From: Actinomycetes bacterium
GTDB taxonomy: Bacteria > Actinomycetota > Acidimicrobiia > Acidimicrobiales > Palsa-688
Direction of reading: 5' to 3'
DNA: 7,207 nt
Assembly (NCBI GenBank): GCA_021798075.1
Contig: JAJZYO010000095.1
Location: 1-7,207 of the forward strand
A program made the position numbers and the translations under genes. Below, piece by piece: positions 1 to 6,993 of the stretch (position 1 is the stretch's first letter; the number at the start of each line of letters is the position of its first letter). The notes below the pieces were generated by a model that was given only the letters and a program-made list of their open reading frames with translations, did no database searches and was not told the DNA's origin.

Positions 1-24
1 GCCTGGCAGGAGGAAGAGGTGGTC

Positions 25-1674
25 ATGAGTTCGACAGGAGGATTGGCACCTACACCAGGTGGTGAAAGCGCGAGTAGGGCCGCCCAGTCACCGCTTGTCG
101 AGGCACGGGGCGTCACCAAACGATATGGAGAAATGCTTGCGCTCGAAGACGTCTCCCTCGAGGTGCAACCGGGCCAAATTTTGGGCTTGATGGGCCACAA
201 CGGCGCCGGCAAATCGACGCTAATAAAGATACTGACCGGTGCCGAGCAACCTACCGCCGGCCAGCTGATGGCAGGTGGTCAGCCGGTGCAGTTCCGGAGC
301 GTGGCAGACTCTCGTAGCCACGGCGTCGTTGCCGTGTACCAGGAGCTCCGGATAATCGGTACGGTAAGCGTCGCAGAAAACTTGAGCTATCCTGTCCTGC
401 CTCAGCGCTTCGGCTTTATAGACCGCAAACAGCTGAGGCAGGACGCTCTTCGGACACTGTCCGGCCGCGGCATCGACATTGACCCTATGCTGCCTGCGAG
501 CCAACTTTCCCAGGCGGAGCGCCAGCTGGTAGAGATTGCCGCCGTCCTATCCTCGGGTGCGAAGGTTGTCCTGCTCGACGAGCCGACTTCTTCTCTCGAT
601 GTCGAACAAATAGAGCGCGTTTTCAACCTCATGCACAGGGCGACTGCCGAAGGAGTCAGCTTTGTGCTCGTCACCCACAAGGTCCACGAAGTACTGGACT
701 GTGCCGACCGGATCGTCGTACTCCGCGACGGCCACGTCGTGGCACAGGGCGCTCGTAGCGAGTTCGATCACGAGCGCCTGGTCGCGGAATTGGCAGGTAG
801 CACCGGTGACGCGCAGCGAAGCAAGAGCCGTACCCAAGAAGTGGTACCGGGTGCCCCGGCACCGCGGGGTCCGAAAGTGCCAACGGGGACCGAGGTAACA
901 AGGCAACACGCAAGCACAAAAACCGCGCCGGTACCGGCTCTTCGGGTCACGGGACTGGTCGCCAGCGGTGTCAGCCATGCCGACCTGGAGGTCGACTTCG
1001 GTGAGGTGGTCGGTCTGTACGGTGTGTTGGGTGCCGGGCGGACAGCGTTCCTACGGGCCCTGCACGGCCTGAACCCATTGCACGGTGGCCAGGTTGTGCT
1101 CGACGGCGCGCCGTTCAGGCCAAAGGACCCCGCCGACTCGCTCGAACGCGGCCTGTACCTCCTCTCAGAGAGCAGGAAGGTGGACGGCATCATTCCTTCG
1201 ATGAGCGTCAGGAACAACCAGGTCCTCGCGGCACTGCGCTCATTCAGGCACTACTTCGGCCTCGTGGACAGGGCCCGGGTGACGGCGGAGACGGACAGCG
1301 AAGTCGAACGACTCGACATCCGCGGTGACCCCGACAGGTCCGTAGGGTCGCTCAGCGGGGGGAACCAGCAAAAGGTCCTCTTCAGCCGCCTACATATGGC
1401 CGGGGCGCGGGTGCTCCTGCTCGATGAGCCCACCCGGGGTGTGGACGTGGGCGCCAAGCGCCGCATCTACCAGGTCATACGGGACGAGGCGCGAGAGGGC
1501 AAGGCGGTGATCGTCTCGTCCTCGGAGGCCGAGGAGATCTGTGAGCTCTGCTCACGCTGCTATGTAGTAAGGAAGGGCAGGCTCGGCGACGTTGTGCTGT
1601 CCGGCGACGCGTTGACGCCCGATGCACTGCGCCTGGTGGCGGTCAGTGCCGAGGAGGAGGTAGCGCTGAAATGA
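25..1674 (+). CDS. Sugar ABC transporter ATPase, two fused nucleotide-binding domains (RbsA/MglA/XylG type)
   Basis: Cytoplasmic ATPase that powers import of a monosaccharide; it works with the permease encoded next. Numbering from ATG 25 (549 aa): domain 1 has Walker A GHNGAGKST (57-65), a degenerate signature LSQAE (161-165), Walker B ending LLDEP (D185, E186) and H-loop His218. Domain 2 has a Walker A lacking the lysine, GAGRT (336-340), a good signature LSGGN (443-447), Walker B LLLDEP (D467, E468), and serines (498-500) where the H-loop histidine would be. This lopsided pattern, intact Walker A first and intact signature second, is normal for the family. A polar linker of about 40 residues (262-304), rich in Pro, Thr, Arg and Lys, separates the domains. 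Start: ATG 25 follows AGGAGG at 8-13 and GAGG at 16-19; GTG at 19 is an alternative adding two residues. Bases 25-28 are ATGA, so an upstream gene could end at 28. The sugar cannot be told from the sequence. Confidence 0.95.
   Translation: MSSTGGLAPTPGGESASRAAQSPLVEARGVTKRYGEMLALEDVSLEVQPGQILGLMGHNGAGKSTLIKILTGAEQPTAGQLMAGGQPVQFRSVADSRSHGVVAVYQELRIIGTVSVAENLSYPVLPQRFGFIDRKQLRQDALRTLSGRGIDIDPMLPASQLSQAERQLVEIAAVLSSGAKVVLLDEPTSSLDVEQIERVFNLMHRATAEGVSFVLVTHKVHEVLDCADRIVVLRDGHVVAQGARSEFDHERLVAELAGSTGDAQRSKSRTQEVVPGAPAPRGPKVPTGTEVTRQHASTKTAPVPALRVTGLVASGVSHADLEVDFGEVVGLYGVLGAGRTAFLRALHGLNPLHGGQVVLDGAPFRPKDPADSLERGLYLLSESRKVDGIIPSMSVRNNQVLAALRSFRHYFGLVDRARVTAETDSEVERLDIRGDPDRSVGSLSGGNQQKVLFSRLHMAGARVLLLDEPTRGVDVGAKRRIYQVIRDEAREGKAVIVSSSEAEEICELCSRCYVVRKGRLGDVVLSGDALTPDALRLVAVSAEEEVALK
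1652..1660 (+). promoter_or_regulatory. Ribosome binding site of the permease gene
   Basis: The purine run AGGAGGAGG lies 10 bases before ATG 1671, inside the last codons of the ATPase gene. With the ATGA overlap this suggests translationally coupled synthesis of the two transporter subunits. Confidence 0.7.
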
Positions 1675-2786
1675 AGTCGCACAAAACCCGAAGGGTGCCC
1701 CGGGAGGCCGGGATCCTCGCAGTCTGGGTCGCAATAATGATCATATTCTCGTCTCTGTCCGGCCACTTTTTCACTGAGTCGGACGTGTTGAACCTGTTCC
1801 TGAACGCGGCTGTCATCATATTGCTGTCACTGGGCGAGGCCTTCGTCCTCCTGATCGCCGAGATCGACCTGTCGGTCGGCTCGGTCCTGGCACTGAGCGG
1901 TGTCGGGATGGCGGAAGCTTTCAACCACGGCTTCACGGCCCCGGGTGCGATATTCGTTGCGATCGCCCTGGGGGGATTGGTAGGCCTCTTCAACGGGGTG
2001 ATCGTGGCCTACACGCGGATACCGTCCTTCATAGTCACTTTCGCGTCACTCGGAGCCGCCTCGTCCATACCTCTCGTGATCACACAGGCCGTGCCTATCT
2101 ACATAAGCGCCCCGTCATTCAGCTTCATCGGGCAGGCCACGATCGGCCCAGTGCCGTTGCCCTTGGTGTTCGTCGCCGTAGTGTTCGTGGTGTTGGCCCT
2201 GGTGCTGGCCCGCACCGTCTTTGGGTCGCGGGTCTACGCAGTCGGCGGGAACCGTGAAGCAGCGCGGCTGAGCGGCCTGCGGATCCGACGAGTAGTAATA
2301 TGGTGTTTCCTCCTGAGCGGGTTGGTCGCAGGATTTGCGGGGGCCATCGAGGCCGGACGGTTGAGCTCGGGGTACCCAACAGCTGGTTCGACAACTGAGT
2401 TGTTCGACGCCATTGCTGGTGCGGTGGTCGGGGGGGTGAGCCTTTTCGGGGGCGTGGGGACCATCCTCGGAGCCCTCATCGGCGCCGTGATCGTCGGCAC
2501 GCTCCAGCAGGGCTTGGACGTGCTCAACGTGAGCACCTACTGGCAGCCGCTCGTGGTCGGGGTCGTCATCCTTGTCGGCGTGGCCATAGACAGCGTGTTG
2601 CGCGGCGGCGGACTGGCCGGCGTGGGGGACCTCTTCAGAAGCTGGGCCGCTCTCGGCAGGGGTGGAGCGAGCTCGTCCGGCCGAGGGACCGTGGTCCTGG
2701 CTCCCTCCAAGGCGGGGCTGGACGGTCTCGTCGGCCAGTCCGGGCCTGTCAGCACCGGGCAGCAGCCAGCCGACGTGACCGATTAG
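1671..2786 (+). CDS. Sugar ABC transporter permease (RbsC/XylH type, BPD_transp_2 family)
   Basis: Integral inner-membrane subunit forming the sugar channel, probably as a homodimer on the fused ATPase. The 371-residue protein is almost wholly hydrophobic up to about residue 310, with roughly eight to ten membrane segments. Family motifs are clear: EIDLSVGS at 64-71 (the Glu form resembles xylose-type permeases, whereas RbsC has GIDLSVGS), GGNREAARLSG at 192-202 in a cytoplasmic loop, and a Gly-rich SLFGGVGTILGALIGA stretch near the C-terminal membrane segments. After the last segment (about residue 307) there is a hydrophilic tail of about 65 residues rich in Gly, Ser and Ala, longer than in classical RbsC. 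The start ATG 1671 overlaps the ATPase stop by four bases. The EIDLSVG match is only a hint toward pentose-like substrates. The matching periplasmic or lipoprotein binding protein is not in view. Confidence 0.95.
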   Translation: MKSHKTRRVPREAGILAVWVAIMIIFSSLSGHFFTESDVLNLFLNAAVIILLSLGEAFVLLIAEIDLSVGSVLALSGVGMAEAFNHGFTAPGAIFVAIALGGLVGLFNGVIVAYTRIPSFIVTFASLGAASSIPLVITQAVPIYISAPSFSFIGQATIGPVPLPLVFVAVVFVVLALVLARTVFGSRVYAVGGNREAARLSGLRIRRVVIWCFLLSGLVAGFAGAIEAGRLSSGYPTAGSTTELFDAIAGAVVGGVSLFGGVGTILGALIGAVIVGTLQQGLDVLNVSTYWQPLVVGVVILVGVAIDSVLRGGGLAGVGDLFRSWAALGRGGASSSGRGTVVLAPSKAGLDGLVGQSGPVSTGQQPADVTD

Positions 2787-2891
2787 GGGCGGACGTCCCG
2801 TGGCAAAACAGGGCTCGTAGCAGCGCCCGGCAGACGAAGAAGTGCCAAGGCGCGAGCCACAGGCCGGCGCGGTGCCGAGTGGGCACGTCTG
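2787..2891. other. Intergenic gap between permease and FGGY kinase
   Basis: This 105-base gap is one of the two largest in the cluster. It holds a perfect 8-base palindrome GGACGTCC (2791-2798) just after the permease stop and a 5-bp hairpin GTGCC-GAGTG-GGCAC (2872-2886) just before the kinase start. Neither has a T tract, so neither reads as an intrinsic terminator. No convincing -35/-10 pair or ribosome binding site is visible. The two dyads could be operator or mRNA-structure elements, but this is unproven. Confidence 0.4.
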
Positions 2892-4394
2892 ATGACGCAA
2901 GGGGGCAGCAAGGGATTGGCTAAGACTGTGCCAGTCCTGTGTGGGGTCGACATAGGTACGACGTACATCAAGGCGGTGCTCGTGACCGAAGAGGGCGCGA
3001 TCGCGAGCACCTGGAGCGAGCCGACCCCCACCACCGACGACGGCTACGGACCGTGCCACGACCCCGACGAGATCCTGGCTACGGTCGAAAGGGCCGTGTA
3101 CCAAGCCCAGCAGGGCTTCGCGCGACGATCCGTGGTGGTCGGGGTCGGGGTGACGAGTGTGGGCGAAGAAGGCGTACCGCTCGGGCCAAAGGGCGAAGTA
3201 CTTTACCCAGCCGTCGCCTGGTACGAACGGCGGCCTTCTACCGAAGAAAGGGGGTGGTCGGCGCGCCACCCAGACGACGAACTGTTCCGCGTGACGGGCC
3301 TGCACAAAGACCTCGGGTTCACGCTCTTCAAGTGGCTTTGGCTCAAGTCGCACCGTCCGGAGGTGTGGCGGCGGTGCACGACCTGGGTGGGCATAGGCGA
3401 CTACGTGGTGCTGCGCTGGACGGGCGAGGCGGCCATGAGCGTGAGCCACGCCAGCCGCACCGGGCTGCTCGACCTCGGCGCCTTCGCCTGGCAGGAGGAG
3501 TGGGCAGCCGAGGTCCTGGCTCGGGGGGCCCGAGCGCTGCCCCCATTGCACGACGCGGGCGCCGTGGTGGGGCGGCTGCTGCCCGGGCGCGCCCCGGGCC
3601 TGCTGACAGCGCGCGGCGTGCCGGTCGTGTCCACCGGCTTGGACCACGTCGTGGGAGCCCACGCGGCCGGCGCCGTCCGGCCCGGGCGGGTGATGGACTC
3701 GCTTGGTACCGCGGAGGCCCTGCTGGCCGAGGTGCCGCCCAGCTTCGTGGTGGGCACTGGCCCTTCGGCGGGCGTCGACTTCGGTGCCGGCTTGGCCCCC
3801 GGCACCCACATTGCGGTCGCAGGCCTCGGATCTGGTGCCGGGCTGGACCAGGTGTCCAGGGTCCTCGGGGCAGGCCCGGGCCGGCGCCGGGCAGCCCTGG
3901 AGGCGAGCGCTGGAAGGTTGGGGCCCGGTGCCGGCGGCTTGGTTTATGTCCCGCCGCGGGCGCGCAGCGATGTCGGCGGCGCTTTGTTCGGCCTCGAGTT
4001 GGCCCACGGCCGGGAGCACTTGTTCAGGGCCGCGGTAGAGGGCTGGGCGTTCGCCGCAGACGACGCACTGGCTGCGCTCGGTGACGAGGCGCCTACAGCC
4101 GAGATCTTCTGCACCGGAGGGGGCGCCAACTCCCGGTTGGTGGTGCAGGTGAAAGCGGCCATGCTGGGTAGGGCCATAAGACGCGTGAAGACCCCTCAAG
4201 TCGTCGCGGTGGGGGCCGCGCTCTTGGCGAGCGAGGCCGGGCTCGGGCGAAACCTGCTAAAAGACTGGGAGCCGGAATGCGGCACCGTGCAACCCAACGG
4301 CTCATGGGCGGGGGCGTACGCACGGTTGCGGCCGCGCTTCGCGGAGCTGGCACGCGACGTGCACTCAAGTCGAAAAGGGCACACATACCCCTAG
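2892..4394 (+). CDS. FGGY-family carbohydrate kinase
   Basis: Cytoplasmic kinase of the actin-like ATPase fold that transfers ATP phosphate to a sugar, ketose or polyol, trapping the imported substrate. Numbering from ATG 2892 (500 aa): phosphate-1 motif GVDIGTTYIK (18-27) with Asp20; FGGY_N region GVTSVGEEGVPL from 86 and WYERR at 110-114; STGLDHVVGAH with the likely catalytic base Asp251; DSLGTAE (269-275) at the start of the C-terminal domain; and the adenosine-motif loop TGGGANSR (408-415). Length is normal for the family. The SVGEEGVPL and DSLGTAE style is more like fuculokinase or uncharacterised FGGY kinases than glycerol kinase, but the substrate cannot be named. The start is uncertain: ATG 2892 has no good ribosome binding site, and GTG 2928 (weak AAGGGA at 2910-2915) would remove 12 residues while keeping the whole domain. 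No in-frame ATG or GTG was found between the permease stop and 2892. Confidence 0.92.
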   Translation: MTQGGSKGLAKTVPVLCGVDIGTTYIKAVLVTEEGAIASTWSEPTPTTDDGYGPCHDPDEILATVERAVYQAQQGFARRSVVVGVGVTSVGEEGVPLGPKGEVLYPAVAWYERRPSTEERGWSARHPDDELFRVTGLHKDLGFTLFKWLWLKSHRPEVWRRCTTWVGIGDYVVLRWTGEAAMSVSHASRTGLLDLGAFAWQEEWAAEVLARGARALPPLHDAGAVVGRLLPGRAPGLLTARGVPVVSTGLDHVVGAHAAGAVRPGRVMDSLGTAEALLAEVPPSFVVGTGPSAGVDFGAGLAPGTHIAVAGLGSGAGLDQVSRVLGAGPGRRRAALEASAGRLGPGAGGLVYVPPRARSDVGGALFGLELAHGREHLFRAAVEGWAFAADDALAALGDEAPTAEIFCTGGGANSRLVVQVKAAMLGRAIRRVKTPQVVAVGAALLASEAGLGRNLLKDWEPECGTVQPNGSWAGAYARLRPRFAELARDVHSSRKGHTYP

Positions 4395-4422
4395 TGACAG
4401 GCGTGCTCGGTGCGCCTAGGCT
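4394..4422 (+). promoter_or_regulatory. Candidate internal promoter before the aldehyde dehydrogenase
   Basis: GTGACA (4394-4399, five of six matches to the -35 TTGACA) is followed after 17 bases by TAGGCT (4417-4422). TAGGCT keeps the T, A and final T of TATAAT and resembles actinobacterial -10 boxes. Transcription would start near 4429 and leave a leader of about 55 bases. The site starts at the last base of the kinase stop codon, so the aldehyde dehydrogenase, phosphotransferase and enolase genes could form a separately expressed unit. Found by eye only; such matches also arise by chance. Confidence 0.35.
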
Positions 4423-4446
4423 GGGACAAGTCCACGGCCTGGGCAC

Positions 4447-4468
4447 ACCAGCACCGACCACCAGCACC
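4447..4468 (+). repeat. Two direct copies of ACCAGCACC
   Basis: The 9-base word ACCAGCACC occurs at 4447-4455 and again at 4460-4468, a 13-base period, in the leader before the aldehyde dehydrogenase. The same word recurs at 5995-6003, before the phosphotransferase. It may be a regulator half-site or chance in GC-rich DNA. Confidence 0.4.
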
Positions 4469-4473
4469 AAGAA

Positions 4474-4479
4474 GAGGGG
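4474..4479 (+). promoter_or_regulatory. Ribosome binding site fixing the aldehyde dehydrogenase start
   Basis: GAGGGG lies four bases before ATG 4484. It picks 4484 over in-frame starts further upstream, which would overlap the end of the kinase gene and add residues unlike any aldehyde dehydrogenase. Confidence 0.65.
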
Positions 4480-4483
4480 ACCC

Positions 4484-5986
4484 ATGCAAGACAGTTCGGG
4501 CACTACCAACCAGCGCCTCGTGCACGTCGACCAGGCAGCGGCGGGCGACGCGCCCCTGCCGTGCTTCATCGGCGGGCGGTGGCAGCCCAGCCGGAGCGGC
4601 GACGTCATCGAGGTGCTGAGCCCGGCCGACGGCAGCCTCATCGCGAGGGTGGCGGCAGGCGGCCCCGAGGACATCGACAGGGCGGTCGACGCCGCCTGGG
4701 GGGCGTTCGACAAGTGGTCCTCGCTCCACCCGAAGGAGCGGGCCGAGCACCTGCGGCGCCTGGCTGACCTGGTCGACGAGCACACCCAAGAGATCGCGCA
4801 ACTGGAGTCGCTCGACGTCGGCAAGCCCGTCGCTGACGCCGTGGGCTTCGACGTGCCCTTTGCTGCCAAGGCGTTCCGGTACTTCGCAGACGTGGCCGCT
4901 GCCCAACAGCACACCGAGGAACTGGCAGTACCGGGCATAGAGGCGAGGCAGCTGCTATTGCCGCGCGGCCCGGTCGGCTTCATCTTCCCCTGGAACTTCC
5001 CCTTCCTGCTCTTTGCCTGGGGCACCGCCCCCGCGCTCGCGGCCGGCAATACCGTCGTCGTGAAACCAGCCGAGCTGACGCCGCTGTCGAGCCTGCTGCT
5101 CTGCGAGCTCGCCGAAGAGGCGGGCATCCCGCCGGGCGTGGTCAACGTGGTGCCGGGCCTCGGGGAGACAGCCGGGGCCGCCCTGGCCAACAGCCCGCGC
5201 ATAGCGATGATCTCGTTCACGGGGTCGCCGGAGGTGGGCAAGGCCGTCGCCCAGGCGGCCGCGGCCAACCTCGTGCCGAGCAAGTTGGAGCTCGGCGGCA
5301 AGGGCGCGGCGGTCATCTTCGACGACGTGGACGTGGAGACCACGGCGGCCAAGCTGGCGGGGGCCATCACCCTCAACACCGGCCAGGTCTGCTGCACGGC
5401 GACGCGCTGGCTCGTGCACGAGGCCATCTTCGACCGCTTCGTCGGGACGGTGTCCAAGGAGCTCTCGGCCACCGTCATCGGCCCGGGCTCCGACCCGAAG
5501 AGCACCATGGGCCCGCTCGTGAGCGACGTGCAACGCCGGCGGGTCCTCGGTTACCTGGAGCGGGGCACGAAAGAAGGGGCGTCGTTCCTCCTAGAAGGCG
5601 GGGAGGCGCGTGTCCAGGGCTACGAGGGCGGCTACTACGTCTCGCCCGCGCTGCTCACCGGGCCAGCCGACAACGTCTGTGCCCGGGAGGAGATTTTCGG
5701 CCCGGTGGCTTACGTCATGAGCTTCGCCGACGAGGCGGGGGCGGTGGAGACCGTGAACCGTTCCCGCTACGGGCTCGCCAACAGCGTGTGGAGCAGCGAC
5801 CTCGCCCGTGCGGGGCGGGTGGCCGAGCGCCTGGTCGCCGGTACGACCTGGGTCAACGCCCACAACCTGTTCGCCTACGGCCTCCCCTACGGTGGGGTCA
5901 ACCTGAGCGGGTGGGGAGGCGGCGTCAACGCGGCTGACACGTACCACGACTACCTCCGCAAGCAGGTTGTCGCCCGGCCGTCCTGA
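4484..5986 (+). CDS. NAD(P)-dependent aldehyde dehydrogenase (ALDH superfamily)
   Basis: Soluble enzyme that oxidises an aldehyde to its carboxylic acid with NAD or NADP. The 500-residue length is typical. All key residues are present, numbered from ATG 4484: oxyanion Asn171 in FPWNFP, cofactor Lys194 in VVKPAE, Rossmann motif FTGSPEVGKAV, general base Glu269 in ELGGK, catalytic Cys303 in NTGQVCCTATR, and Glu403 of EEIFGPV. The C-terminus, YGGVNLSGWGGGVN followed by a Tyr-rich end, differs from the common FGGYKMSG-type ending, which suggests a less characterised subgroup. The preceding kinase ends 89 bases upstream and the phosphotransferase starts 17 bases downstream. In this setting a short sugar-derived aldehyde (glyceraldehyde, lactaldehyde or glycolaldehyde) is a reasonable substrate, but that is inferred from the neighbours and not visible in the protein. 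Confidence 0.95.
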   Translation: MQDSSGTTNQRLVHVDQAAAGDAPLPCFIGGRWQPSRSGDVIEVLSPADGSLIARVAAGGPEDIDRAVDAAWGAFDKWSSLHPKERAEHLRRLADLVDEHTQEIAQLESLDVGKPVADAVGFDVPFAAKAFRYFADVAAAQQHTEELAVPGIEARQLLLPRGPVGFIFPWNFPFLLFAWGTAPALAAGNTVVVKPAELTPLSSLLLCELAEEAGIPPGVVNVVPGLGETAGAALANSPRIAMISFTGSPEVGKAVAQAAAANLVPSKLELGGKGAAVIFDDVDVETTAAKLAGAITLNTGQVCCTATRWLVHEAIFDRFVGTVSKELSATVIGPGSDPKSTMGPLVSDVQRRRVLGYLERGTKEGASFLLEGGEARVQGYEGGYYVSPALLTGPADNVCAREEIFGPVAYVMSFADEAGAVETVNRSRYGLANSVWSSDLARAGRVAERLVAGTTWVNAHNLFAYGLPYGGVNLSGWGGGVNAADTYHDYLRKQVVARPS

Positions 5987-6010
5987 GTGCTAGCACCAGC
6001 ACCGTGCTGG
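5987..6010. repeat. Overlapping palindromes across the phosphotransferase start
   Basis: Immediately after the aldehyde dehydrogenase stop lie two adjoining dyads: the perfect palindrome GTGCTAGCAC (5987-5996) and CCAGCAC-C-GTGCTGG (5996-6010), a 7-base inverted repeat with one central base. Together they give four GTGCT/AGCAC half-sites in 24 bases. The second dyad covers the proposed GTG start (6004), and as RNA it could form a 5-bp stem with a 5-base loop. It could be an operator, a translation control element, or coincidence. Confidence 0.45.
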
Positions 6011-6993
6011 ACGCCGGCAGCGTGGTCGGTTACCTTGTCGGGCGCGGCGTCCTCGGTGAGGAGAGCGCCGCCGAAGTAGAGAGCCTGGGCGGCGGCGTGA
6101 GCAACGTGGTGCTCGCCGTCCGCGACGCCGAGAGGGACGTCGTGGTGAAGCAGGCACTGGCGAAGCTCCGAGTGGAAGAGGAATGGTACGCCCCCGAAGG
6201 GCGCGCGATGGTCGAGGCTGCGGCTCTAGAGCTGGTCGGCGAGCTGACACCGGGCGCGGTGCCGCGGTTGGTGGACCGGGACCCGCAGCGCCACAGCCTG
6301 ACGGTGGAGCGGGCACCGAGAGGGTGGCGCGACTGGAAGGGGTTGTTGCTGGGAGGAGAGCAACAGCCATGGGTGGCCGCCAGGCTTGGGGAGCTGCTTG
6401 CCACCTGGCACAGCGCCACCTTGGCGCCGCGCGCGCTGCCTGAGGAGCTCGAGAGCGCTTCGCACTTCGAGCACCTGCGGCTCGCCCCGTACTACGCGAC
6501 GGTGGCGGCCAAGGCGCCGGAACTGGCTCCCGACGTGCTGGGCCTGGCCGAGCAACTGCGCCAGCGCAGGACCTGCTTTGTCCATGGCGACTTCTCACCG
6601 AAAAACGTGCTGGTCGGGGGCCGCGCCCTGTGGGTGGTCGACTTCGAGGTGGCCCATCGTGGCGACCCCACCTTCGACGTCGCTTTCATGCTCTGCCACC
6701 TGGTCTTGAAGTCCATCCACCTGCCCGGGTGCGCTGAGCGCCTGGACGCCTGCGCGCTCGCCTTCGCCCGGGCGTACGAACCGGGGACCGGCGGGGCGCC
6801 GGAGCTCTCCTGGCCCTACGTTTCGAGCCATGTCGCCTGCCTGCTCTTGGCCCGAGTAAGGGGGAAGTCACCCGCGGAGTACTTGAGCGCCCCTGGGCAA
6901 GAGGTGGCGTGGCGGCTCGGCGTGAGCCTGCTGCACGAGCCGGTCGGGTCGCTGGCGGAGCTTTTCTCGCGCCGTGAGGACGTTAGGCAATGA
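6004..6993 (+). CDS. APH/choline-kinase-fold small-molecule phosphotransferase
   Basis: Soluble kinase of the protein-kinase-like APH family, expected to phosphorylate a hydroxyl of a small metabolite with ATP. Numbering from GTG 6004 (329 aa): a Gly-rich loop LGGGVSN near residue 30, ATP-anchoring Lys49 in DVVVKQ, catalytic loop [13 protein letters not shown] with Asp196 and Asn201, and metal-binding Asp213 in [18 protein letters not shown]. Annotation pipelines often call such proteins aminoglycoside phosphotransferase, but the setting between an aldehyde dehydrogenase and an enolase homologue argues for a metabolic kinase, comparable in fold to methylthioribose or homoserine kinases. The natural substrate is unknown; a hydroxy acid made by the dehydrogenase is one idea. 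The GTG start is not backed by a clear ribosome binding site, so translation may depend on coupling to the upstream gene; GTG 6022 is an alternative. It overlaps the next gene by ATGA. Confidence 0.87.
   Translation: MLDAGSVVGYLVGRGVLGEESAAEVESLGGGVSNVVLAVRDAERDVVVKQALAKLRVEEEWYAPEGRAMVEAAALELVGELTPGAVPRLVDRDPQRHSLTVERAPRGWRDWKGLLLGGEQQPWVAARLGELLATWHSATLAPRALPEELESASHFEHLRLAPYYATVAAKAPELAPDVLGLAEQLRQRRTCFVHGDFSPKNVLVGGRALWVVDFEVAHRGDPTFDVAFMLCHLVLKSIHLPGCAERLDACALAFARAYEPGTGGAPELSWPYVSSHVACLLLARVRGKSPAEYLSAPGQEVAWRLGVSLLHEPVGSLAELFSRREDVRQ
6976..6980 (+). promoter_or_regulatory. Ribosome binding site of the enolase-like gene
   Basis: GAGGA lies nine bases before ATG 6990, within the end of the phosphotransferase gene. 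Together with the ATGA overlap it supports this start and translational coupling. Confidence 0.6.

Noticed and set aside
1..28. Tail of an upstream gene ending in TGA at 26-28
   Set aside because: Frame 2 is open to that TGA and would give the same ATGA overlap seen at two other junctions, but nine codons are too few to support a gene call.
161..720. Degenerate first-domain signature (LSQAE) and missing Walker A lysine in domain 2 as signs of a broken ATPase
   Set aside because: RbsA/MglA-type ATPases normally have one canonical and one degenerate site, so this is family-typical.
2800..2820. Six-residue GTG-to-TAG leader peptide candidate before the kinase
   Set aside because: Too short, no ribosome binding site, and no amino-acid run suggesting attenuation.
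2872..2886. Hairpin as intrinsic terminator between permease and kinase
   Set aside because: The stem is only five base pairs and no T tract follows; the next bases lead straight into the kinase start.
2939..4084. Plus-strand 381-codon frame inside the FGGY kinase
   Set aside because: An Arg/Gly-rich frame shadow of the kinase gene; no motifs.
2115..4199. Minus-strand open frame of 694 codons opposite the permease and FGGY kinase
   Set aside because: It lies opposite two genes with clear family motifs, and its translation is Pro/Arg/His/Gly-rich with no recognisable domain, as expected for an antisense frame in GC-rich DNA.
4277..4483. N-terminal extension of the ALDH from an upstream in-frame ATG
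   Set aside because: It would overlap the kinase gene by 118 bases, adds 69 residues unlike ALDH, and lacks the good ribosome binding site present before ATG 4484.
4093..5508. Minus-strand open frame of 471 codons opposite the kinase end and ALDH
   Set aside because: Low-complexity Ser/Ala/Pro/Arg-rich translation with no domain, opposite a fully motif-supported ALDH.
5990..6598. Minus-strand 202-codon frame opposite the phosphotransferase
   Set aside because: Arg/Pro/Ala-rich shadow of a gene with intact kinase motifs.
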